Source: an uncultured Christensenellaceae bacterium
GTDB taxonomy: Bacteria; Bacillota; Clostridia; Christensenellales; CAG-138
Assembly: GCA_902475645.1 (NCBI GenBank)
Contig: CABSAH010000085.1
Span: forward strand, 1-7,634
DNA: 7,634 nt
Direction of reading: 5' to 3'
Shown here: positions 1 through 4,238 of the stretch, one piece after another
Numbering within the stretch: position 1 is the first letter of the stretch
Layout of the letters: each line of letters starts with the position of its first letter
Translations under genes and position numbers: made by a program
The notes under the pieces: generated by a model
Database searches by the model: none
Told to the model about the DNA's origin: nothing
What the model saw: only the letters and a program-made list of their open reading frames with translations

Positions 1-454
1 CGTTGAAGTTAGGCGCGGGAAGCGAATCGCCTATTTTCCACAACTCAATTTCTATTAAAAAGAAACCTATGTTTTCATCAACGTGCTGATTAAGCCATTC
101 TATCGCCTTTTTATGCTCGTCACGCGCGTGCTTAACTATCCAAATTATTACTTCCGCGTCTTTTCCGGCTGCGTAGGTTATTATTTTGCCAAGATGGTCA
201 TGGTTGGTATGCTCAAGCTGGTTTTCGATGATTATTCGACGGGAAGAACCTTCCTCTGTGGCGAATATATCAACGCTGAACTCACCAACGGAGGATTCGC
301 GCTCCTCTAATACAATGTCAATGTCTACGGCCTCGCTTAACAATGCAAGCGCGCTGTCGCTTGCAAGCCATTTTGAAAAATCATATGCCTCATGGGGCCA
401 TATCGTTCGCAAGTCGTCTATCCGTTCAATTACTCCGAGTGATTGATGCTGCAT
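1..454 (-). CDS. DUF4268-type protein with PD-(D/E)XK nuclease-like N-terminal domain (partial, C-terminus off the window)
   Basis: An open frame of 151 codons runs from an ATG at 452-454 to the left edge with no stop, so the C-terminal part is missing. The start follows GGAGGGG at 459-465, about 6 bases from the ATG. The protein matches my memory of the N-terminal region of DUF4268 proteins: a W-P-H-E-A-x-D-F-x-x-W-L opening (residues 19-30), V-G-E-F-S-V-D-I-F-A (56-65), I-I-E-N-Q-L-E (75-81), H-D-H-L-G-K (85-90), I-T-Y-A-A-G-x-D-A (92-100), and E-L-W-K-I-G-D-S-x-x-A-P (137-148). D62 and the E77-N-Q79 step resemble the D...ExK/Q core of PD-(D/E)XK nucleases, so a DNA-cleaving or DNA-repair role is possible but unproven. 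Hand-counted GC over its first 450 bases is about 45%, seemingly lower than the feo genes. It is divergent from the HerA-like operon. Family call from recalled motifs only. Confidence 0.75.
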   Translation of the reverse strand, partial: MQHQSLGVIERIDDLRTIWPHEAYDFSKWLASDSALALLSEAVDIDIVLEERESSVGEFSVDIFATEEGSSRRIIIENQLEHTNHDHLGKIITYAAGKDAEVIIWIVKHARDEHKKAIEWLNQHVDENIGFFLIEIELWKIGDSLPAPNFN

Positions 455-491
455 AATTCCCCTCCATAGTACATATTTAGCTGTTTAATGT

Positions 492-500
492 ATTATAGCA
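492..500 (-). promoter_or_regulatory. Extended -10 promoter for the DUF4268-type gene
   Basis: On the minus strand this reads TGC then TATAAT, a perfect -10 hexamer with the TGn extension, about 40 bases upstream of the start codon at 454. No good -35 hexamer lies at 16-18 bases (TAGTCG at best), which fits an extended -10 promoter that does not need one. Confidence 0.55.
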
Positions 501-544
501 TACATGGCAGGATGCGACTATAAGGATATTTACGGCTTATCGGT

Positions 545-573
545 TTGTATTGTGCTGTTTGCTATGATATAAT
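545..573 (+). promoter_or_regulatory. Sigma-A promoter for the HerA-like/DUF1003 operon
   Basis: The -35 hexamer TTGTAT (545-550) and the -10 hexamer TATAAT (568-573) are separated by 17 bases, and TGA precedes the -10 box as an extension. The expected transcript start near 580 gives a leader of about 40 bases with AAGGAG at 606-611 before the ATG at 623. This and the minus-strand promoter share the 168-base divergent gap, which holds nothing else I can recognise. Confidence 0.75.
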
Positions 574-622
574 TTCAAAAACCCGCACGATATTCAGCAG
601 GGAAGAAGGAGAAGCGTAAAAT

Positions 623-2125
623 ATGGAACTGAACGGGAAGATATGGCTTGCAAGGTCGGAAGAAAAGGTGTTTCTTGAACCGAAAATGGCAAATCGCCAT
701 GGCTTTATCGCCGGCGCAAGCGGCACGGGCAAGACGATAACGCTAAAGGTGCTGGCGGAATCCTTTTCCCAGCTTGGCGTGCCGGTGTTCCTTGCGGATA
801 TAAAGGGCGACCTTGCGGGCATGTGCAAGGCGGGCATACACAGCGAAGGCATGGAAAAGCGCGTAAACAGGCTTGGCATAGAGGATTGGCGCTACCGCGT
901 GTTCCCAACGCGCTTTTGGGATATATACGGCGAATACGGCCATCCCGTAAGGACTACGGTAAGCGAAATGGGGCCTATGCTGCTCGGAAGGCTTATGGGT
1001 CTTAGCGCCGTGCAGAGCGACGTATTGAATTTGGTATTCAAAATTGCCGATGATAACGGGCTTCTGCTGATAGATATAAAGGATCTAAAGGCCATGCTGC
1101 GCCACGTTGGCGAAAACCGCGCCGAATATTCCGCCGAATACGGAAGCATGAGCGCGCAAAGCCTGGGCGCAATACAAAGGAGCCTTATAACGCTTGAGGA
1201 TGAAGGCGGGGCGGAGTTCTTCGGCGAACCCGCAATAGATATATTCGACTGGATGCAGCGCGACGATAAGGGCAGGGGCTACATAAACATTCTGCATAGC
1301 GTAAGGCTTGTTCAGAATCCAACGCTGTATGCAACGTTCATGCTGTTTTTGATGAGCGAGCTGTTTGAAAAGCTGCCCGAACGCGGAGACGCGGAAAAGC
1401 CGGAGATGGTGTTCTTCTTCGATGAAGCGCATCTTCTGTTCAGCGATGCGCCAAAGGTGCTTGTGCAGAAAATAGAGCAGGTGGTTAAGCTTATCCGCTC
1501 AAAGGGCGTTGGCATATACTTCATTTCGCAAAGCCCGTCCGATATTCCGGACAGCGTGCTTTCGCAGCTTTCAAACCGCGTGCAGCATGCGCTCAGGGCA
1601 TATACGCCAAGCGAGCAGAAGGCCGTAAAGACCGCCGCGCAGACATTCCGCGCAAATCCCGCGTTCGATACGCAAACGGCCATAACGGAGCTTGGCGTGG
1701 GCGAGGCGCTGGTATCCTGCCTTGATGAAAACGGCGTGCCGGGCATGGTGCAGCGCGCGTTTATACTGCCGCCGCAAAGCCGCATGGGTACTATTACGGA
1801 CGGGGAACGCCGCGCCGTGACGGAAGCGGACAGCATGAAAAAGAAATACGATAAGGCGATAGATAGCTTCTCCGCCTATGAATATTTTGAACAGCAGAAC
1901 GGGGAGCGGGAGAAGGAGGAGGAAAGGGCGGCAAGGCAGGCCGGACGGGAGGAAAAGAAGGCCGCAAGGACCGCCAAAAAGCCGACGGCCGCAGCGAAAA
2001 CGGTTAAAAAGAAAAAGTCCGCCGCGGGCAAGGCGATGACCCGCGTTACAAACAGCGCCATGAACACCATAGGCCGCGAGCTTGGCCGCTCCATAGTGCG
2101 GGGACTGTTCGGCTCAATAAGATAA
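623..2125 (+). CDS. HerA/FtsK-like ATPase, DUF853 (YjgR) family
   Basis: A 500-residue cytoplasmic P-loop ATPase. Walker A is G-A-S-G-T-G-K-T at residues 31-38. The family's D-I-K-G-D-L-A-G-M motif (59-67) follows, and Walker B is F-F-F-D-E-A-H with D267-E268. The segment S-K-G-V-G-I-Y-F-I-S-Q-S-P-S-D-I-P downstream is the sensor/arginine region typical of HerA-type ATPases. The length is as I recall for DUF853 proteins such as E. coli YjgR. The HAS-barrel domain of true HerA is absent. From about residue 425 the protein becomes very Lys/Arg/Ala-rich, likely a flexible nucleic-acid- or membrane-contacting region, then ends in a conserved-looking R-x-L-G-R-S-I-V-R-G-L-F-G-S tail. Its cellular role is not established; DNA translocation is inferred from the fold. 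It is first in an operon with the DUF1003 gene 13 bases downstream. Confidence 0.88.
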   Translation: MELNGKIWLARSEEKVFLEPKMANRHGFIAGASGTGKTITLKVLAESFSQLGVPVFLADIKGDLAGMCKAGIHSEGMEKRVNRLGIEDWRYRVFPTRFWDIYGEYGHPVRTTVSEMGPMLLGRLMGLSAVQSDVLNLVFKIADDNGLLLIDIKDLKAMLRHVGENRAEYSAEYGSMSAQSLGAIQRSLITLEDEGGAEFFGEPAIDIFDWMQRDDKGRGYINILHSVRLVQNPTLYATFMLFLMSELFEKLPERGDAEKPEMVFFFDEAHLLFSDAPKVLVQKIEQVVKLIRSKGVGIYFISQSPSDIPDSVLSQLSNRVQHALRAYTPSEQKAVKTAAQTFRANPAFDTQTAITELGVGEALVSCLDENGVPGMVQRAFILPPQSRMGTITDGERRAVTEADSMKKKYDKAIDSFSAYEYFEQQNGEREKEEERAARQAGREEKKAARTAKKPTAAAKTVKKKKSAAGKAMTRVTNSAMNTIGRELGRSIVRGLFGSIR

Positions 2126-2138
2126 GGGAGAAACGGGC

Positions 2139-2657
2139 ATGAGGGAAAACAAAAAGCTTATAGGCGAGGTTATAAAGGACATTGAGCGCGACATGACGGA
2201 TGAGGAGATACTGAGCCTGCTTGCCGGCAGCAAAATATCCGAAAACACAAGCAAGTCCGCAAAGGACGGCTACTCATTCGGCCAGCGTGCGGCGGATAAA
2301 ATAGCAAAGTTCGCCGGAAGCTGGGGCTTCATATTCTCATTCGTAGCGGTGCTTATACTTTGGATGGCGGTGAACATATTGATGGCGGACAGCGCGTTTG
2401 ACGCATATCCGTTCATATTGCTCAACCTTGTGCTTTCCTGCGTTGCGGCAATACAGGCGCCGCTGATAATGATGAGCCAGAACAGGCAGGAGGAAAAGGA
2501 CCGCCGCCGCGCCGAAAACGACTACAAGGTGAACCTTAAAACCGAAATAATGATAGAGGATATACACAATAAGCTTAACCGCATATTGTCGCATCAGGAA
2601 AAGCTAATGGCATATATAAAGGAACAGGAGGAAAAGGAAAAGGAGCAGAACGGATAA
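2139..2657 (+). CDS. DUF1003 family membrane protein
   Basis: A 172-residue protein whose core matches the DUF1003 family: F-G-Q-R-A-A-D-K-I-A-K-F-A-G-S-W-x-F (residues 47-64), a first membrane helix at about 62-82, a second at about 91-113, then Q-A-P-L-I-M-M-S-Q-N-R-Q (106-117) and a charged R-R-R-A-E-N-D-Y segment. The C-terminus (about 137-170) is Glu/Lys-rich and probably coiled coil, so both ends are predicted to lie in the cytoplasm. The function of DUF1003 is unknown. Its ribosome binding site AAGGGAG (2124-2130) overlaps the stop codon of the ATPase gene, so the two are very likely translated from one mRNA. That suggests, as inference, that the protein anchors or modulates the ATPase at the membrane. 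Confidence 0.88.
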   Translation: MRENKKLIGEVIKDIERDMTDEEILSLLAGSKISENTSKSAKDGYSFGQRAADKIAKFAGSWGFIFSFVAVLILWMAVNILMADSAFDAYPFILLNLVLSCVAAIQAPLIMMSQNRQEEKDRRRAENDYKVNLKTEIMIEDIHNKLNRILSHQEKLMAYIKEQEEKEKEQNG

Positions 2658-2717
2658 TCCGCCTTTATTCGCCGCATATGCACATATTTCGCCTATGCTG
2701 AGTAATATATCTTAGAA

Positions 2718-2734
2718 TTGCCCCGCTGGGGCGA
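2718..2734 (+). promoter_or_regulatory. Leader hairpin just upstream of the ribosome binding site of the Cys-rich gene
   Basis: TTGCCCC (2718-2724) pairs with GGGGCGA (2728-2734) through five G-C pairs, one U-G and one U-A, around a 3-base loop. It is not followed by a T-tract, so it does not look like a terminator. It sits 5 bases before AAGGAGG (2740-2746) and could stabilise the mRNA end or tune translation. I see only a weak promoter-like stretch upstream. Confidence 0.35.
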
Positions 2735-2753
2735 ATAACAAGGAGGAAAGCAT

Positions 2754-2993
2754 ATGTGTAGCTCTTGCAACGGAAACAACTGGTGGTGGATAATAATACT
2801 TATCCTGCTTGCCGGCGGCTGCGGGAACGACTGCGGCTGCGGCTGCGGCAACGATTGCTGCTACGGCACAAACAACTGGTGGTGGATAATAATTATCATC
2901 CTGCTTGCCGGCGGCTTCAATTCCGGCTGCGGCTGCGGCAACGACTGCGGCTGCAACAACAATAATTCCGGCTGCGGCTGCGGCTGCAACTAA
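2754..2993 (+). CDS. Small Cys/Gly/Asn-rich protein with duplicated WWW-hydrophobic segment
   Basis: A 79-residue protein with 15 cysteines and a near-ideal ribosome binding site, AAGGAGG at 2740-2746, 7 bases before the ATG. It has two copies of a module: NNWWWIIILILLAGG (residues 8-22) and NNWWWIIIIILLAGG (40-54), each followed by a Cys-Gly/Asn-Asp stretch such as C-G-N-D-C-G-C-G-C-G-N-D-C-C. The hydrophobic parts are too short for two classical membrane helices but could insert in or pack on a membrane; the Cys-rich parts could bind metal or form disulfides. It resembles, from memory, the clostridial small proteins labelled 'chorion class high-cysteine' proteins, a name from composition with no proven role. 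It may be monocistronic. It ends at the terminator it shares with the convergent DtxR-type gene; an iron link is suggested only by position. Confidence 0.75.
   Translation: MCSSCNGNNWWWIIILILLAGGCGNDCGCGCGNDCCYGTNNWWWIIIIILLAGGFNSGCGCGNDCGCNNNNSGCGCGCN
2775..2916 (+). repeat. Two 46-base direct repeats, period 96, inside the Cys-rich gene
   Basis: Bases 2775-2820 and 2871-2916 agree at 43 of 46 positions by eye, with mismatches only in the short stretch before CCTGCTTGCCGGCGGCT. The 96-base period is exactly 32 codons. The near-identity extends to third codon positions, which points to a recent internal duplication or recombination-driven homogenisation rather than protein-level convergence. 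Confidence 0.85.
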
Positions 2994-3028
2994 GCATATC
3001 CCTGCGCGGCAGTATCCGCGCGGAATAT

Positions 3029-3054
3029 AAAAAAGCGGGGGCAAATCCCCGCTT
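3029..3054 (-). terminator. Bidirectional intrinsic terminator between the convergent Cys-rich and DtxR-type genes
   Basis: AAGCGGGG (3033-3040) and CCCCGCTT (3047-3054) form an 8-bp stem with a 6-base loop. Read on the minus strand the stem runs directly into six T (3034-3029), an excellent terminator for the regulator gene. On the plus strand the following GCTTTGCATT is a weaker T-tract that could still end the Cys-rich transcript. A second GC hairpin, GCGCGG/CCGCGC (3004-3021), lies just before it on the plus strand and may help. Confidence 0.8.
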
Positions 3055-3080
3055 GCTTTGCATTATAGGGCTTATTTGCT

Positions 3081-3461
3081 TCAGCCGTTCTCCCCGCCGA
3101 GCTTAGTGGCGTGGGCGCATATGGCCTCGTAGGTTTGCTGGCTCATGTCATGCTCCATCTTACAGGCGTCCTTTTCCGCGGTCATTTCGTCTATGCCAAG
3201 GCTTATGAGGAACCTTGTCAGCGTGCGGTGCCTATCCAGCATTTTGGAGGCTATTTCCATGCCGCTGTCGGTCAGCGTAATAAGCCCGTCCGCATCCATT
3301 GTTATGTAGCCGTTTTCCCTCAAACGCTTGGTGGTGTATGTAACGCTGGGCTTTGTAACGCCCAAATATTCCGCAACGTCTATGGAGCGGATGTACCCGC
3401 GCCTGTTTTTCATTATAAGCATCGCCTCAAGGTAATCCTCGGACGCCCTAAGTATTTTCAT
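3081..3461 (-). CDS. DtxR/MntR-family metal-dependent transcriptional repressor, short form
   Basis: A 126-residue regulator with an N-terminal winged helix-turn-helix (about residues 5-65, including D-V-A-E-Y-L-G-V-T-K-P-S-V-T) and a helical metal-binding/dimerisation domain (about 66-122). It lacks the C-terminal SH3-like domain of DtxR/IdeR, as MntR does. By eye alignment the metal ligands would be D9, E12, H78, C100, E103 and H104. D9 and E12 match B. subtilis MntR D8/E11, but C100 matches DtxR Cys102 where MntR has Glu99. Divergent orientation from feoAAB and operator-like palindromes at the feo promoter suggest an Fe(II)-activated repressor of ferrous-iron uptake; Mn sensing remains possible. 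The chosen ATG (3459-3461) has only a modest upstream AAGG, and no better in-frame ATG exists upstream. Confidence 0.9.
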   Translation of the reverse strand: MKILRASEDYLEAMLIMKNRRGYIRSIDVAEYLGVTKPSVTYTTKRLRENGYITMDADGLITLTDSGMEIASKMLDRHRTLTRFLISLGIDEMTAEKDACKMEHDMSQQTYEAICAHATKLGGENG

Positions 3462-3497
3462 TCCGCCTTGCGCCGTCCTCTCAATGAATTCACTACT

Positions 3498-3526
3498 AAC
3501 TTAACACACACCGCAGGAAAAAGCAA
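3498..3526 (-). promoter_or_regulatory. Probable promoter of the DtxR-type gene with overlapping TTAA/TTAG half-sites
   Basis: On the minus strand, TTGCTT (3526-3521) lies 17 bases from TAAGTT (3503-3498), which has a TGT extension. The -10 region reads GTTAAGTTAG, two tandem half-sites like those in the inverted repeats before feoA and feoB, so autoregulation is plausible. The hexamers are weak matches; the placement, about 35 bases before the ATG, is good. Confidence 0.4.
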
Positions 3527-3564
3527 GCGTTGGCACAACAATGCGAAAATTGTTTGAAAAGGGG

Positions 3565-3593
3565 TTGACATATGCTGTTAGAGATGTTAAACT
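3565..3593 (+). promoter_or_regulatory. Sigma-A promoter of the feo operon, overlapped by an operator-like repeat
   Basis: A perfect -35 TTGACA (3565-3570) is followed after 17 bases by TAAACT (3588-3593) with a TGT extension (3585-3587). The transcript would start near 3600 and have a leader of about 105 bases. TGTTAG-N6-TAAACT (3576-3593), a degenerate form of the 18-bp repeat seen downstream, covers the spacer and -10 box, where a bound repressor would block RNA polymerase. Confidence 0.7.
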
Positions 3594-3600
3594 ATGCAGC

Positions 3601-3618
3601 GGTTAAGGAAGCTTAACT
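3601..3618 (+). promoter_or_regulatory. Operator-like inverted repeat, copy at the feo transcript start
   Basis: GGTTAA-N6-TTAACT: 5 of 6 bases of one arm match the inverted other arm, and the interior GTTAAG/CTTAAC at 3602-3607 and 3612-3617 is a perfect inverted repeat. It shares arm sequence and 6-base spacing with the copies at 3669 and 4207. Its place at or just after the expected start point suits a metalloregulator site. Binding by the divergent DtxR-type protein is inferred. Confidence 0.6.
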
Positions 3619-3668
3619 CAGCGATATTAACACGGGTCAAGCGGATTAGCCGTTATTTTTTGAATATG

Positions 3669-3686
3669 GGTTAGCGTACACTAACC
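3669..3686 (+). promoter_or_regulatory. Operator-like inverted repeat upstream of feoA, best copy
   Basis: GGTTAG-CGTACA-CTAACC has perfect 6-base arms, and the central GTAC is also palindromic, leaving one mismatched pair in 18 bp. The arms equal the GGTTAG/CTAACC arms of the DtxR/IdeR consensus but are further apart than in that box. It ends 7 bases before the feoA ribosome binding site, so as RNA it could also form a 6-bp hairpin affecting translation. Confidence 0.65.
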
Positions 3687-3705
3687 GATTTGCAAAGGAG
3701 ATAAA

Positions 3706-3918
3706 ATGATGCCGCTTACGCTTGCAAACACGAATGAGGAATACATGATACGCAGGGTGGGCGGAAGCCCCCAAGTAAGGAAGCACCTGGAGGATATGGG
3801 CTTTGTGCCGGGCGGAAGCGTTACCGTTGTATCAGCATTGGGCGGAAACGTGATAGTTAAGGTTAAGGAAGCGCGCGTAGCAATAAGCGCGGAGATGGCC
3901 CGCAAAATAATGATTTGA
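3706..3918 (+). CDS. feoA: FeoA-domain protein, first copy
   Basis: A 70-residue cytoplasmic SH3-like FeoA protein, an accessory to the FeoB ferrous-iron transporter whose exact action is unsettled. Typical features are G-G-S-P-Q-V-R-K-H-L-E-D-M-G-F-V-P-G (residues 19-36), where L-x-x-M-G-F-x-P-G is the family signature, then V-T-V-V-S-A-L-G-G-N-V-I-V-K-V-K and R-V-A-I-S-x-x-M-A-x-K-I at the end. It lacks the A-P-L-G-D-P loop present in the second copy and so belongs to the divergent subtype often paired with a canonical FeoA in Clostridia. AAAGGAG at 3694-3700 precedes two adjacent ATG codons (3706 and 3709); the second has the better spacing of 8 bases, so the true protein may be 69 residues. 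Confidence 0.9.
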   Translation: MMPLTLANTNEEYMIRRVGGSPQVRKHLEDMGFVPGGSVTVVSALGGNVIVKVKEARVAISAEMARKIMI

Positions 3919-3967
3919 CAGGGCTTAAATATATTTGCATCAAACAAGCAAAAAGGAGAGCACGGCA

Positions 3968-4192
3968 ATGAAAACGCTTAGGGAAGTAAAAATCGGCGAA
4001 ACCGCAACGGTGGTGAAGCTGCACGGCGAAGGCCCCGTAAGGCGCCGCATAATGGACATGGGTATAACCAAGGGTACGGAGGTTTTTGTGCGCAAGGTGG
4101 CGCCGCTTGGCGACCCGGTGGAGGTGAACGTGCGCGGCTATGAGCTGAGCCTGCGCAAGGCGGACGCCGAAATGATAGAGGTTACGGAATAA
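3968..4192 (+). CDS. feoA: FeoA, second (canonical) copy
   Basis: A 74-residue canonical FeoA. It shows L-R-E-V-K-I-G-E-T-A-T-V-V-K-L, then R-R-R-I-M-D-M-G-I-T-K-G-T-E-V (about residues 25-39), the A-P-L-G-D-P-V-E-V loop, and the terminal L-S-L-R-K-A-D-A-E-M-I-E-V. I chose the ATG at 3968 because AAGGAG (3953-3958) lies 9 bases before it and the protein then begins exactly at the domain; the frame is open further upstream from a TTG at 3935, but that would place the ribosome binding site inside the gene. It lies 49 bases after the first feoA and 46 before feoB. It presumably works with FeoB at the inner face of the membrane; having two FeoA copies with different loops suggests separate roles or a hetero-complex. 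Confidence 0.94.
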   Translation: MKTLREVKIGETATVVKLHGEGPVRRRIMDMGITKGTEVFVRKVAPLGDPVEVNVRGYELSLRKADAEMIEVTE

Positions 4193-4206
4193 TTTTTTTG
4201 GCATAA

Positions 4207-4224
4207 GGTTAGATAGATTTAACC
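4207..4224 (+). promoter_or_regulatory. Operator-like inverted repeat between feoA and feoB
   Basis: GGTTAG-ATAGAT-TTAACC repeats the arm sequence and 6-base spacing of the copy before feoA at 3669-3686. It ends one base before AAAGGAG (4226-4232), the feoB ribosome binding site. As RNA the single arm mismatch becomes a G-U pair, so a hairpin remains possible. I see no convincing internal promoter; TTGGCA at 4198-4203 has no matching -10 box. A role in roadblock, internal initiation or translation of feoB is inferred. Confidence 0.5.
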
Positions 4225-4238
4225 GAAAGGAGCAAACC

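Noticed and set aside
83..446. Two overlapping plus-strand frames near the left edge.
   Set aside because: Both are antisense to the open DUF4268-type frame, which has recognisable motifs, a ribosome binding site and a promoter.
1312..1836. Minus-strand open frame of 174 codons inside the HerA-like gene.
   Set aside because: The plus frame carries Walker B and other family motifs over the same bases; the minus product is Ser/Cys/Arg-rich noise.
2679..2708. TGCACA with TAATAT 18 bases later as a promoter for the Cys-rich gene.
   Set aside because: Each hexamer matches consensus at only four positions and other placements are equally poor, so I do not annotate it. The gene may have this promoter or be read from the upstream operon.
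2712..3044. Minus-strand open frame of 110 codons opposite the Cys-rich gene, Ala/Val-rich.
   Set aside because: The alanine runs are the complement of repeated GGC/TGC codons, and it runs through the terminator; no start signal.
3572..3616. A 14-codon frame (MLLEMLNYAAVKEA) after AAGGGG at 3559-3564, a candidate leader peptide.
   Set aside because: It overlaps the -10 box and the predicted start point of the feo promoter, so the main transcript would not carry it; no upstream promoter is evident.
3935..3967. TTG-initiated extension of the second FeoA.
   Set aside because: The ribosome binding site AAGGAG lies inside this extension, and the FeoA domain begins right at the ATG at 3968.
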